Shown in pieces: positions 9,561 to 17,856 of a stretch of DNA of 57,955 nucleotides. The stretch covers positions 1-57,955 of the forward strand of contig JAFLSG010000008.1 of assembly GCA_022511065.1 (NCBI GenBank), given 5' to 3'. Below the pieces are notes generated by a model. The model made no database searches. It saw nothing but the letters and a program-made list of their open reading frames with translations, and had not been told where the DNA came from. How positions within the stretch are numbered: the stretch's first letter is position 1; every line of letters starts with the position of its first letter. Origin of the DNA: Prevotella sp. (GTDB taxonomy: Bacteria > Bacteroidota > Bacteroidia > Bacteroidales > Bacteroidaceae). Both the position numbers and the translations under genes were made by a program.

Positions 9561-9674
9561 ATGGAGCATTTTACTTCTGAAGAATTTAAACCTAAAGAGC
9601 AGACGCTCAACGTAATTCGGCAAATTGCCTACACTTATCGTTCAACCATTAAGCAGGCTTGCTGCCTGAACTGA
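9561..9674 (+). CDS. small ORF, 37 residues, between fmt and rpe
   Basis: An ATG-to-TGA reading frame encodes a basic, mixed-charge peptide ending QACCLN, with a central NVIRQIAYTYRS segment. It fits between fmt (48 bp away) and rpe (7 bp away) on the same strand, which favours translation in the operon. The pattern KEQTLNVIRQIAYTYR looks like a small conserved protein found in Bacteroidales, but that is from memory only. No function is proposed and no ribosome site is obvious. Confidence 0.5.
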   Translation: MEHFTSEEFKPKEQTLNVIRQIAYTYRSTIKQACCLN

Positions 9675-9681
9675 AATTACT

Positions 9682-10332
9682 ATGGCATTGGTATCACCAT
9701 CATTACTTGCCGCCGATTTCCTGCATCTTGAGCGGGACATTGAGATGATTAACCGCAGTGAGGCTGACTGGCTTCATCTTGATGTGATGGATGGCTCGTT
9801 TGTTCCTAACATCTCTTTCGGCTTCCCTGTCCTTGAGGCTGTGGCAAAAGCATGCCGCAAGCCGTTGGATGTGCATTACATGATAGAGCGCCCGGAGCGT
9901 TATATCAAGCAGACCGCCAAATTAGGTGCCATGATGATGAATGTGCATTATGAGGCATCCGTTCATCTGCATCGCACGATTCAGGAGATTCATGATGCGG
10001 GTATGAAGGCCGGTGTCACATTGAATCCCTCTACGCCGGTATCTGTGCTTGAGGATATCGTTGAGGATGTGGATATGGTGTTGCTGATGAGTGTAAACCC
10101 TGGCTTTGGCGGGCAGAAGTTCATTGAGAACACGATTAGCAAGGTGAAGCGCCTCCGTCAGATGATTGCAGAGAAGGGTTGCAAGACTTTGATTGAGGTT
10201 GATGGGGGAGTACAGCAAGAAACCGCTCCGCGCCTTGTGGCTGCGGGAGTAGATGTGCTTGTCAGTGGCAGCTACATCTTCAATGCTTCTGAGCCGGAGC
10301 AGGTTATCAATAGTCTGCGCGCACTCAAATAA
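9682..10332 (+). CDS. rpe: ribulose-phosphate 3-epimerase
   Basis: This encodes a 216-residue TIM-barrel enzyme that interconverts ribulose-5-phosphate and xylulose-5-phosphate in the pentose phosphate pathway. The metal-binding and catalytic motifs are intact: SPSLLAADF near the start, HLDVMDGSFVPNISFG, LMSVNPGFGGQKF and EVDGGV. Length is standard. It closes the co-directional run that begins at the LysE-type gene and converges on the ECF sigma gene. Confidence 0.95.
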   Translation: MALVSPSLLAADFLHLERDIEMINRSEADWLHLDVMDGSFVPNISFGFPVLEAVAKACRKPLDVHYMIERPERYIKQTAKLGAMMMNVHYEASVHLHRTIQEIHDAGMKAGVTLNPSTPVSVLEDIVEDVDMVLLMSVNPGFGGQKFIENTISKVKRLRQMIAEKGCKTLIEVDGGVQQETAPRLVAAGVDVLVSGSYIFNASEPEQVINSLRALK

Positions 10333-10364
10333 GTTCTGTGGCAGTAGTGTTGCAATATTATTCT

Positions 10365-10961
10365 CTATCGCGTGGTAAGGATAATATCGTATTGCCGGGT
10401 CATCTTCCGCAGGTTGATGAGCGCATACCGCATGCGGCCTAATGCCGTATTGATGCTGACGTCCGTCTGCTCAGCAATCTCCTTAAACGAGAGTTGCTGG
10501 AAAAACCGCATGAACACGACATCTCGCTGTGAGTCTGGCAAGGCGTTCATCATCCGCTTTACATCTTTCAGTATCTGGGCAGCAGCCAACTCACTTTCAT
10601 GGTCTGTATCGATAATGGATGCGGCATGAAGGTTTTGCAGGTCATTATCCTTGGTTGGCTCCACGAAGGGGTCATTCCTTTGCGCCCTGTAGTGGTCGAT
10701 AATCACATTGTGCGCTATGCGCATCAGCCAGAAAGCAAACTTGCCATTGTCACGGTATTTGCCATTCTGCAATTTCGTGATGACCTTCAGAAATGTCTCC
10801 TGAAACAAGTCGTTGGCCACTTCATCATCTTTCACCACATACATAATATAGCCGAAGACCTGATCTTTGTGGCGCAATAAAATCTCATCGAATGCCTTGT
10901 TATTGCCTTCAATGTAGCTCAATGCCAACTGCTCGTCGGTCATGCTCTCGTACATACTCAT
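10365..10961 (-). CDS. ECF-type RNA polymerase sigma factor
   Basis: This encodes a 198-residue sigma-70 family protein with only regions 2 and 4, as in extracytoplasmic-function sigma factors. Region 2 includes DEVANDLFQETFLKVI and the FAFWLMRIAHNVIIDHYR promoter-melting segment. Region 4 carries the LPDSQRDVVFMRFFQQLSF helix-turn-helix start. No anti-sigma gene is adjacent, so its signal is unknown. It has its own promoter box at 11033-11040. A function in envelope stress or growth-phase control is plausible but not shown. Confidence 0.9.
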   Translation of the reverse strand: MSMYESMTDEQLALSYIEGNNKAFDEILLRHKDQVFGYIMYVVKDDEVANDLFQETFLKVITKLQNGKYRDNGKFAFWLMRIAHNVIIDHYRAQRNDPFVEPTKDNDLQNLHAASIIDTDHESELAAAQILKDVKRMMNALPDSQRDVVFMRFFQQLSFKEIAEQTDVSINTALGRMRYALINLRKMTRQYDIILTTR

Positions 10962-11032
10962 ACTCTGTTCTTTTTGTCTGAGTAAAGTCTTCTTATAGGC
11001 AATAATCTGTTTTGTTGAGTTATATCTGGGTG

Positions 11033-11040
11033 CAAAAGTA
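11033..11040 (-). promoter_or_regulatory. -7 promoter box of the ECF sigma gene
   Basis: Minus-strand TACTTTTG matches TAnnTTTG, 72 bp upstream of the sigma factor start. Confidence 0.5.
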
Positions 11041-11124
11041 TGTATTTTTGATAAAACAACAAAGAAAAATCATGAAAAAGTGATTTTTCTGCTGCTTGAA
11101 ATACGTTCTATAAGTAAAAATGCG

Positions 11125-11132
11125 TATCTTTG
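11125..11132 (+). promoter_or_regulatory. -7 promoter box of the kinase-nucleotidyltransferase fusion
   Basis: TATCTTTG lies 25 bp upstream of the ATG at 11158. Confidence 0.6.
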
Positions 11133-11157
11133 TGCTCTGTAAACATACAGAACCGAT

Positions 11158-13113
11158 ATGATAAAATTATTTGTCCCTGGGCGATTGTGCCTTTTTGGTG
11201 AGCATACAGACTGGGCAGGCCATTACCGCACGATGAATGCGGATATCGCTATGGGTGCTGCCATCGTGACGGGTATAGAGCAGGGCATCTATGCCGAGGT
11301 AGAAAAATCCACCATTTTCGAGTTATATAGTGATGCGCCGGAAATCAACGAGCAGTGGCAAGACTTCTCTTGCCGAATGGATGAAATTGAATTGAAGCGC
11401 ATCGCCAAGTCGGGCAGCTTCTTCTGCTATTGTGCCGGAGTGGCATCCTATATGTTAGAATGGTATAAGGTGGGAGGCGTGCGAATCCGTATCACGGGGA
11501 TGACACTACCTATGAAGAGTGGCCTTTCAAGCTCTGCCGCCATCTGTGTGCTTGTTGCGCGCGCGTTCAACTTGCTATATAACCTGAACCTCAATACGCT
11601 TGGCGAGATGAACATCGCCTATCTCGGTGAATTGCGCACCAATAGCCGTTGTGGTCGTCTTGATCAGGCTTGTGCTTTTGGTGTGAAGCCCAACCTGATG
11701 ACCTTTGACGGCGACGAGATTGAAGTTCGCTCGCTGAACGTGAAGAAGCATCTGTATTGGGTGTTTGCTGACCTTTGCGCCGAGAAAGATACCATCCGCA
11801 TCCTTTCCGACCTGAACAAGGCTTATCCTTTCCCAAGCAACGAGGCGGAACGTGCGGAGCATGAAGCACTTGGTGTGCGTAATCTGGAAATCATCGAGCG
11901 GGCCGCCACGTATATGAAGGAAGGAAAGGTAGAGGAACTCGGTAAGCTGATGACGGAGGCGGAAGCCATCTTTGACGCGCAGGTTGCACCGATGTCGCCC
12001 GCCCTTTGGGCACCGAAGCTTCATAGCGTACTCCAAGACCCGAAGATTCAGCCGCTTGTATGGGGCGGTAAGGGTGTAGGTTCTCATGGTGATGGCTCCG
12101 TTCAGTTCCTTGCCCGTAGCGAGGAGGCTCAGCAGCAATTGCAGGACTATCTCAATTCGGAGGGCATGCGTGCCTATACGCTGACTATCAAGCCCGTGCA
12201 TACCGTAAGGCGTGCCATCATCCCCGTTGCTGGTTTTGGCACCCGTCTCTATCCTGCCACCCGCGCATTGAAGAAAGATTTCTTCCCGATGCCATGTCCC
12301 GATGGGATGGTGCGCCCTGTTATCCTGATTTTGCTTGAGGAGCTTATCAAGAGTGGCATTGAGGAGATTTGTCTTGTATTAGGCTCTGAGGAGGAGCGTC
12401 AGCAGTATGCGGATTATTTCGAGCGTCCGCTCGCTGAGCAGCATCTGAACAAGCTCAATCCTGAGGCGCAGGAGTATGAGAACCGAATACTAAGCATCGG
12501 CAAGCGTCTGCGCTATGTCTATCAGAAGGAAAAGCGCGGCTTTGGTCATGCCGTCTATCAGGCGGCTCATTTCGCCGGCAACGAGCCAGTGCTGCTTCTC
12601 TTGGGCGACACACTATATCGCAGCGAGACTAACAAACCTTGCGCTCTCCAGTTAGTTGAGGAGTATGAGCGGTATAACTCTTTGATGGTCAGCATTCACA
12701 GCGTTCCTATTAAAGATGTGAGTCACTATGGAATTCTTCATGGTGTCTGGGAAGATAAAGACCGCACGATACTCAATGTGAACGCGATGGTGGAGAAACC
12801 CAAGGCAAGTTATGCGGAAGAATATCTTGGTGTGCGGAACGCACAGGGCGAGAAGGAGTATTACAGCGTGTTCGGTCAATATATCCTTACGCCTGAGGTG
12901 TTTGCCCAGCTGTATGCCGACATTCAGCAGGCAGAGGCGGAGGGTGACTACACCCGTGAGATAGAACTGACCTCAGCTTTGGAGGCCGTTCGGAAAAAAA
13001 GCGGCATGATGGGTGTCCGTCTGAAGGGCAAGATGTTCGACATGGGTAATCCCAGTGCTCTTGTCCGTGCCGTGGCAGAGTTCAACAAGCCTGCTCCGAA
13101 GAATAAGAAGTAA
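11158..13113 (+). CDS. bifunctional GHMP sugar kinase / sugar-1-phosphate nucleotidyltransferase
   Basis: This encodes a 651-residue fusion. Residues 1 to about 340 are a GHMP kinase, with GRLCLFGEHTDW (8-19), the ATP-binding loop SGLSSSAA (121-128), a GRLDQACAF segment like the catalytic Asp loop, and WGGKGVGSHGDG (302-313). Residues from about 350 are a GalU-like nucleotidyltransferase beginning IIPVAGFGTRLYPATRALKK, with LLLGDTLYRS further on. Such a pair would phosphorylate a free sugar at C1 and then make the NDP-sugar, in the manner of fucokinase/GDP-fucose pyrophosphorylase (FKP) but with the domains in reverse order. The substrate (galactose, glucuronate or another sugar) cannot be read. 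It stands alone with its own promoter, and shares a terminator with rfbA. Confidence 0.85.
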   Translation: MIKLFVPGRLCLFGEHTDWAGHYRTMNADIAMGAAIVTGIEQGIYAEVEKSTIFELYSDAPEINEQWQDFSCRMDEIELKRIAKSGSFFCYCAGVASYMLEWYKVGGVRIRITGMTLPMKSGLSSSAAICVLVARAFNLLYNLNLNTLGEMNIAYLGELRTNSRCGRLDQACAFGVKPNLMTFDGDEIEVRSLNVKKHLYWVFADLCAEKDTIRILSDLNKAYPFPSNEAERAEHEALGVRNLEIIERAATYMKEGKVEELGKLMTEAEAIFDAQVAPMSPALWAPKLHSVLQDPKIQPLVWGGKGVGSHGDGSVQFLARSEEAQQQLQDYLNSEGMRAYTLTIKPVHTVRRAIIPVAGFGTRLYPATRALKKDFFPMPCPDGMVRPVILILLEELIKSGIEEICLVLGSEEERQQYADYFERPLAEQHLNKLNPEAQEYENRILSIGKRLRYVYQKEKRGFGHAVYQAAHFAGNEPVLLLLGDTLYRSETNKPCALQLVEEYERYNSLMVSIHSVPIKDVSHYGILHGVWEDKDRTILNVNAMVEKPKASYAEEYLGVRNAQGEKEYYSVFGQYILTPEVFAQLYADIQQAEAEGDYTREIELTSALEAVRKKSGMMGVRLKGKMFDMGNPSALVRAVAEFNKPAPKNKK

Positions 13114-13163
13114 TGTTAGCAGAATAAGAAGTGATTTTATCGGAATAAGAAGCCTGGTTAGCG
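13101..13163 (+). repeat. 21-nt degenerate tandem repeat x3 across a stop codon
   Basis: The 10-mer GAATAAGAAG recurs exactly at 13101, 13122 and 13143, a strict 21-nt period. The first copy encodes the final residues NKK and the stop of the fusion gene. The other two are downstream and non-coding. Confidence 0.7.
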
Positions 13164-13180
13164 AAACAACATGGCATAAT

Positions 13181-13216
13181 AATCCCCAAGAGCTGGTTGG
13201 CAGACTCTTGGGGATT
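13181..13216. terminator. bidirectional terminator between fusion gene and rfbA
   Basis: A perfect 12-bp inverted repeat AATCCCCAAGAG/CTCTTGGGGATT with a 12-nt loop lies between two convergent genes and can serve both. Confidence 0.8.
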
Positions 13217-13220
13217 CTCT

Positions 13221-14093
13221 TTACTTGGCAAGGTTCATCAGATATTGCCCGTAGTCGTTCTTAATCATAGGCTTGGCAAGCTCTACAAGTTGTTCGGCAG
13301 TAATCCAACCACGCTTGTAGGCAATCTCCTCCAAACAAGCCACTTTCAATCCTTGGCGTTTCTCAATCACTTCAATGAATGTGGAAGCCTCGGAGAGTGA
13401 ATCGTGCGTACCGGTGTCAAGCCATGCGAAGCCACGCTGAAGCGTCTGTACTTTCAAGATATGTTGTGCCAGATACTCCTGATTGACCGTGGTAATCTCC
13501 AACTCACCGCGTGCTGACGGCTTGATATTCTTGGCGATTTCCACCACGCTATTGGGGTAGAAATAGAGTCCGACTACGGCATAGTTTGATTTTGGATGCT
13601 CTGGCTTTTCCTCGATGCTGAGACAGTTGCCTTCATTATCAAACTCCGCCACGCCATAGCGCTCTGGGTCGTTCACGTAATAACCGAACACCGTGGCAAG
13701 TCCGTCGCGCTCCGCATTCTGGACACTCTGGCGAAGCAATTGCGTGAAGCCAGAGCCGTAGAAGATGTTGTCGCCCAGCACGAGGCACACGCTGTCGTCG
13801 CCGATGAACTCCTCGCCGATGATGAATGCCTGTGCCAACCCGTCGGGTGAAGGCTGCTCGGCATATTCGAAATGCACGCCTAACTCACTGCCGTCACCTA
13901 ATAATCGGCGGAATCCCGGCAGGTCGTGAGGCGTGGAGATAATCAGAATCTCGCGTATGCCCGCAAGCATCAGCACTGAGATGGGATAGTAGATCATCGG
14001 TTTGTCGAAGATGGGAATCAGCTGCTTGGAGATTCCCTTGGTAATGGGGTAGAGGCGAGTGCCTGAACCACCTGCTAATACGATACCTTTCAT
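13221..14093 (-). CDS. rfbA: glucose-1-phosphate thymidylyltransferase
   Basis: This encodes a 290-residue nucleotidyltransferase that makes dTDP-glucose from dTTP and glucose-1-phosphate, the first step of dTDP-rhamnose synthesis. The N-terminal signature [21 protein letters not shown] is nearly invariant in Rml[13 protein letters not shown] and [13 protein letters not shown] are also present. It is a single-gene unit with a promoter box 24 bp upstream. It complements rfbD at 3.7 kb; the remaining rhamnose genes are elsewhere. Confidence 0.95.
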   Translation of the reverse strand: MKGIVLAGGSGTRLYPITKGISKQLIPIFDKPMIYYPISVLMLAGIREILIISTPHDLPGFRRLLGDGSELGVHFEYAEQPSPDGLAQAFIIGEEFIGDDSVCLVLGDNIFYGSGFTQLLRQSVQNAERDGLATVFGYYVNDPERYGVAEFDNEGNCLSIEEKPEHPKSNYAVVGLYFYPNSVVEIAKNIKPSARGELEITTVNQEYLAQHILKVQTLQRGFAWLDTGTHDSLSEASTFIEVIEKRQGLKVACLEEIAYKRGWITAEQLVELAKPMIKNDYGQYLMNLAK

Positions 14094-14116
14094 TTGCTAT
14101 GATTGTTTGTTGGCTG

Positions 14117-14124
14117 CAAAGATA
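14117..14124 (-). promoter_or_regulatory. -7 promoter box of rfbA
   Basis: Minus-strand TATCTTTG, 24 bp upstream of the rfbA ATG. Confidence 0.6.
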
Positions 14125-14207
14125 GCGAAAAATACACACGAAAGATGCAAATACGGCAAAAAGTTGATTTATTTCATCACATTATGCCCTTTATAGATTA
14201 ATTTTAT

Positions 14208-14215
14208 TAACTTTG
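14208..14215 (+). promoter_or_regulatory. -7 promoter box of the 14.2 kb hypothetical gene
   Basis: TAACTTTG, 34 bp upstream of the ATG at 14249. Confidence 0.6.
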
Positions 14216-14248
14216 CAGACGATTTTCATTAAACATTAAGGAATTAAT

Positions 14249-14869
14249 ATGGCATTTTGGAATAAAATCTTTGGAAAGAAGGAGGAACAGCGCACGGGTG
14301 GCATGGAGGATTTCATGACCCTTATCCGCGTTTACTTCCAGGCGGCGATGGCAGCCGACCTCGGTATAACGAACCTCGCCGCTTTGCCCGACCTGCGTAT
14401 CTTCAAAACAACACTGAAGGTGCCCACGGTGAACAACAAGCTCGGTGTGGGGGAGCGCAGCCGTTGTAAGAACATGCTCAAGACCATGTATGACATGGAC
14501 GACGATTTCTTCAAGGAGATTGACCAGAGTCTTCGCAAGCGCTGCAAGAAAGTGCAGGATGCGCAGACCTATCTCGCGCAGTTTCAGGGATTCACGCAGG
14601 ATCTGATGATGCTCACGGGCAATCTGATGAAGTTCAAGCTCCGCTTGCCCGGGTTCATGAAAAAGGCGCTCTATGGCATGACGGAGAAGACCATCAACGA
14701 CATCTTCAACAAGAACGACTTCAAGGAGCCGGATGTCATCAAGACCGTTGTGGCTGTGCGCCAGTACGCCAACAAACTTGGCTTCTCCCAGAAATGGGTG
14801 ACCAATTTCGTCTATCGGGTGGTCATGCTCGCCAAGAAAGAGCCGAGACCATCGGGCGATGACAAGTAA
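14249..14869 (+). CDS. conserved hypothetical protein, helical and basic
   Basis: This encodes a 206-residue protein starting MAFWNKIFGKKEEQ. It is rich in Lys and Arg and mostly predicted helical by composition. There is no signal peptide or convincing membrane helix and no catalytic motif I can recognise. It has its own promoter and ends before a weak hairpin (14877-14910). It is close to the zapB-like/zapA/rny group on the same strand, but separated from it by a second promoter. Family is not recognised. Confidence 0.7.
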   Translation: MAFWNKIFGKKEEQRTGGMEDFMTLIRVYFQAAMAADLGITNLAALPDLRIFKTTLKVPTVNNKLGVGERSRCKNMLKTMYDMDDDFFKEIDQSLRKRCKKVQDAQTYLAQFQGFTQDLMMLTGNLMKFKLRLPGFMKKALYGMTEKTINDIFNKNDFKEPDVIKTVVAVRQYANKLGFSQKWVTNFVYRVVMLAKKEPRPSGDDK

Positions 14870-14921
14870 TAAAAAAGCTTAAAAGATAGAGCCAAGGCAA
14901 TTCTTTAAGCATAAAAATATA

Positions 14922-14929
14922 TAACTTTG
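14922..14929 (+). promoter_or_regulatory. -7 promoter box of the zapB-like-zapA-rny unit
   Basis: TAACTTTG, 18 bp before the ATG at 14948. Confidence 0.6.
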
Positions 14930-14947
14930 TGGACTAAATAGTTATGT

Positions 14948-15244
14948 ATGACTCCGAATGAGCAGACATTAGCAGTGTTCGAGACCCGCGTGCGGCAGAT
15001 GCTTCTCCGTTTTCAGGAACTGAAGGAGGAGAACGAGGATTTGCAGGCGTGCGTCAGGAAGAACATGCAGGATATCCAGCAGCTGAAGGATCGGCTTGCT
15101 CAGGCGGACAACGACTACAATGCCCTGAAGATGGCGAGGATCGTGGAGATTACCGACAAGGATCTTGAAGGTGCGAAGGCCCGCCTCACAAAGCTCATCA
15201 GGGATGTCAATAAGTGCATTGCTATCTTAAGCGACGAAGAGTAA
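14948..15244 (+). CDS. coiled-coil protein, ZapB-like by context
   Basis: This encodes a 98-residue protein, almost entirely a heptad-patterned coiled coil (about residues 8-60, with LLRFQELKEENEDLQACV), and highly charged. No catalytic motif is present. It is immediately upstream of zapA, whose likely start lies 23 bp after this stop. A short coiled-coil partner before zapA recalls ZapB, which bundles FtsZ with ZapA in other bacteria. That role is inferred from shape and position only. Confidence 0.7.
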   Translation: MTPNEQTLAVFETRVRQMLLRFQELKEENEDLQACVRKNMQDIQQLKDRLAQADNDYNALKMARIVEITDKDLEGAKARLTKLIRDVNKCIAILSDEE

Positions 15245-15267
15245 AACGAGAGCAAGCGACAGAAGAA

Positions 15268-15558
15268 GTGGACAACGAGAAACTAAATATCACGCTACAT
15301 GTCTATGATCAGGACATCGCGGTGACCGTTAGGCGCGCTGACGAGGAGTCCTATCGTAGGGCGGCAAAGCTCATCACCGACCGCTACAATGCGTATGCGA
15401 AGGTGTATAATAAAGAGAAGGGCGACCACACGGTTGCGCTTATGACGCTGATAGACATAGCTTTGATGTATGAAAGGGAGCGGAGCAAGAACGATACCCA
15501 GCCCTTCATGAATATTCTCACGAAGCTGACTTCTGAAATCGAGGAAGCTCTAAAGTGA
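15268..15558 (+). CDS. zapA: cell division protein ZapA
   Basis: This encodes a 96-residue protein that promotes FtsZ filament bundling at the division septum. The [20 protein letters not shown] start and the [16 protein letters not shown] helix match Bacteroidetes ZapA. I chose the GTG at 15268, giving DNEKLNI directly after the start as in relatives and preceded by AGAAGAA. An upstream in-frame ATG at 15214 would overlap the preceding gene by 31 nt and add unrelated residues. It is co-transcribed with the coiled-coil gene and rny. Confidence 0.85.
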   Translation: MDNEKLNITLHVYDQDIAVTVRRADEESYRRAAKLITDRYNAYAKVYNKEKGDHTVALMTLIDIALMYERERSKNDTQPFMNILTKLTSEIEEALK

Positions 15559-15586
15559 GAATATACCTTTTATAAATTATAGAATT

Positions 15587-17128
15587 ATGGATTTAATATT
15601 TGTATTATTGATTGCTGCCGGAGCCCTCGTTCTCGGAGGCGTCGGCGGTTATCTTGTATTCCGATACGTCATCAAAGGGAAATACAAGGAGATGATGGAT
15701 ACTGCCGAGAAAGAGGCAGAGGTCATCAAGGAGAAGAAATTGTTGGAGGTTAAGGAGAAGTTCCTCAATAAGAAGAGCGAGCTTGAGAAGGAGATGCAGC
15801 AGCATAACCAGCAGCACCAGCAGATGGAGAACAAGCTCAAGCAGCGCGAACTTTCCCTCAATCAGCGTCAGGACGACCTGAACCGCCGCAAGAGTGAACT
15901 TGACAGTCAGCAGAGCCGTCTCGACAACGAGAAGAAACTGCTTGCTATCAAGAGTGAGGAGCTTGACAAGATGCAGCAGAAAGAGCGTGCCATGCTGGAG
16001 GAGGTGTCTGGTCTCAGCGCAGAGGAAGCCAAGGCGCGCCTTGTGGAGGCGATGAAAGACGAGGCTAAAACTGCTGCCGCCAGTTATGTCAATGAAATCA
16101 TGGACGAGGCGAAGCTCAACGCAAACGCACAGGCAAAGAAGATTGTCATCCAGACCATTCAGCGCGTGGCGACCGAGACGGCTATCGAGAACTCGGTCAG
16201 CGTGTTCCACATTGACAACGACGAGGTGAAGGGCCGCATCATCGGTCGCGAGGGTCGCAACATCCGCGCACTTGAGGCCGCCGCAGGCGTTGAGATTGTG
16301 GTGGATGATACGCCCGAGGCCATTGTTATTTCTGGCTTCGATCCCGTTCGCCGCGAGACCTGCCGCTTGGCGCTCCATCAGCTTGTCAGCGACGGTCGCA
16401 TCCACCCTGCACGTATCGAGGAGGTGGTAGCGAAGGTGAAGAAGCAGCTTGACAACGAGATTATTGAGACGGGTAAGCGCACCACGATTGACCTCGGTAT
16501 CCACGGTTTGCACCCCGAACTCATCCGTATGATTGGTAAGATGAAATATCGTTCATCCTACGGCCAGAACTTGTTGCAGCACGCCCGTGAGACTGCCAAT
16601 CTTTGTGCGGTCATGGCTTCCGAGTTGGGTCTGAATCCCAAGAAGGCAAAGCGTGCAGGTCTGTTGCATGATATTGGTAAGGTGCCCGATGAGGAGAGCG
16701 AGTTGCCGCACGCCATTTATGGTGCCAAGTTGGCAGAGAAATATAAGGAGAAGCCCGATATCTGCAATGCTATCGGAGCGCACCATGACGAGATGGAGAT
16801 GCAGACGCTCCTTGCGCCCATCGTACAGGTGTGTGATGCCATCTCCGGCGCACGTCCCGGTGCCCGTCGTGAGATTGTAGAGGCATACATCAAGCGCCTG
16901 AACGACCTTGAGGCTATCGCCATGAGTTATCCCGGCGTTACCAAGACCTACGCTATCCAGGCAGGTCGCGAGTTGCGCGTCATTGTCGGTGCAGACAAGA
17001 TGACTGATGCCGAGACCGAGGCACTCAGCGGTGAGATTGCCACCAAGATTCAGAACGAGATGACTTATCCCGGACAGGTGAAGATTACGGTCATCCGCGA
17101 GACAAGAAGCGTGGCATACGCGAAATAA
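15587..17128 (+). CDS. rny: ribonuclease Y
   Basis: This encodes a 513-residue membrane-anchored endoribonuclease that starts mRNA decay. Domains in order are an N-terminal transmembrane helix (about 2-25), a long coiled coil (about 30-170), a KH domain (with [15 protein letters not shown]), and an HD hydrolase domain (with [12 protein letters not shown] and AIGAHHDE). Length is typical. It is 28 bp after zapA and followed by a strong terminator. Confidence 0.95.
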   Translation: MDLIFVLLIAAGALVLGGVGGYLVFRYVIKGKYKEMMDTAEKEAEVIKEKKLLEVKEKFLNKKSELEKEMQQHNQQHQQMENKLKQRELSLNQRQDDLNRRKSELDSQQSRLDNEKKLLAIKSEELDKMQQKERAMLEEVSGLSAEEAKARLVEAMKDEAKTAAASYVNEIMDEAKLNANAQAKKIVIQTIQRVATETAIENSVSVFHIDNDEVKGRIIGREGRNIRALEAAAGVEIVVDDTPEAIVISGFDPVRRETCRLALHQLVSDGRIHPARIEEVVAKVKKQLDNEIIETGKRTTIDLGIHGLHPELIRMIGKMKYRSSYGQNLLQHARETANLCAVMASELGLNPKKAKRAGLLHDIGKVPDEESELPHAIYGAKLAEKYKEKPDICNAIGAHHDEMEMQTLLAPIVQVCDAISGARPGARREIVEAYIKRLNDLEAIAMSYPGVTKTYAIQAGRELRVIVGADKMTDAETEALSGEIATKIQNEMTYPGQVKITVIRETRSVAYAK

Positions 17129-17149
17129 CAAAGCGGATTATTGCAGCAG

Positions 17150-17191
17150 GGTGGTATCTTATCATACTAAGGTGCCACCTTTTTCTTTTTT
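17150..17191 (+). terminator. Rho-independent terminator after rny
   Basis: A 12-bp stem (GGTGGTATCTTA with TAAGGTGCCACC, two G-U wobbles) with a 6-nt loop is followed by TTTTTCTTTTTT. Confidence 0.85.
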
Positions 17192-17217
17192 ATAGCAGTA
17201 TTCTCAGAAATTTACTG

Positions 17218-17225
17218 TATCTTTG
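17218..17225 (+). promoter_or_regulatory. -7 promoter box of the DUF4160-DUF2442 pair
   Basis: TATCTTTG, 29 bp upstream of the ATG at 17255. Confidence 0.6.
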
Positions 17226-17254
17226 TCCCCGTAACTCGACAATAAAAGATAGCT

Positions 17255-17557
17255 ATGCCAAAGATATTTGAGTATTTCGGATTTATTTTCTACTTCTATT
17301 CTAATGAGCATGAGCCGATTCATGTTCATGTAATGCATGGCGGCAGAGAAAGCATCTTTGACTTAATCATGCAGAATGGGGAACTTGCAGAACTTCATGT
17401 TAGGCAAAAGAGTGGGGCAGAGGAACTGTCCGAAAAAGAGAAGAAAACGGCAGATGAATTCATCCGCAAATATCATAAGAACATTATCGATAAATGGATT
17501 AAGTTTTTTGTGCTGAAACAAACGGTAAGAAGCACTAACATCAAGAAAAAGATTTAA
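17255..17557 (+). CDS. DUF4160 domain protein
   Basis: This encodes a 100-residue small protein with the DUF4160 hallmark segment: a start MPKIFEYFGFIFYFYSNEH and an EPIHVHVMHGG motif. A Lys-rich C-terminal tail follows. No enzymatic role is established. It lies directly before a DUF2442 gene, and these two families are often adjacent and have been suggested to be toxin-antitoxin-like. Lower GC than the neighbouring housekeeping genes suggests recent acquisition. Confidence 0.8.
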   Translation: MPKIFEYFGFIFYFYSNEHEPIHVHVMHGGRESIFDLIMQNGELAELHVRQKSGAEELSEKEKKTADEFIRKYHKNIIDKWIKFFVLKQTVRSTNIKKKI

Positions 17558-17569
17558 TTGAGGGGAATT

Positions 17570-17821
17570 ATGGAAAGACTATACATTAAGAGTGCGACGG
17601 ATGCGGGAAATCTGACCGTAAATCTGCTATTCAGTGACAACACTGCCCAGACGGTGGATATTGGAGAGTTTATTCGTCTTCATCCTCACCCACAGTATAA
17701 CAAGTATCTTGACCCCCGCAAGTTCAGTCGCTTTACACTTGAGAATGGTAACATCGTATGGGGGAAGAATTGGGATTTAATTTTTCCCATAGAACAACTA
17801 CATGCGGGAACTGTTGTCTGA
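17570..17821 (+). CDS. DUF2442 domain protein
   Basis: This encodes an 83-residue protein resembling DUF2442: a start MERLYIKSATD, an L-FSDNTAQTVDIGEF segment and a C-terminal GNIVWGKNWDLIFPIEQL. The ATG at 17570 has a good AGGGGA ribosome site. An upstream TTG at 17558 is less likely. It is 12 bp from the DUF4160 stop, which supports a two-gene unit. It may be the DNA-binding or neutralising partner of DUF4160, but this is inference. Confidence 0.8.
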   Translation: MERLYIKSATDAGNLTVNLLFSDNTAQTVDIGEFIRLHPHPQYNKYLDPRKFSRFTLENGNIVWGKNWDLIFPIEQLHAGTVV

Positions 17822-17856
17822 TGTTATCAGACAACATAATTTGGCTGCCTAATCGG

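Noticed and set aside
15605..16513. Minus-strand frame of 302 codons opposite rny.
   Set aside because: It is Leu-rich antisense of the rny coiled coil, with no independent support.
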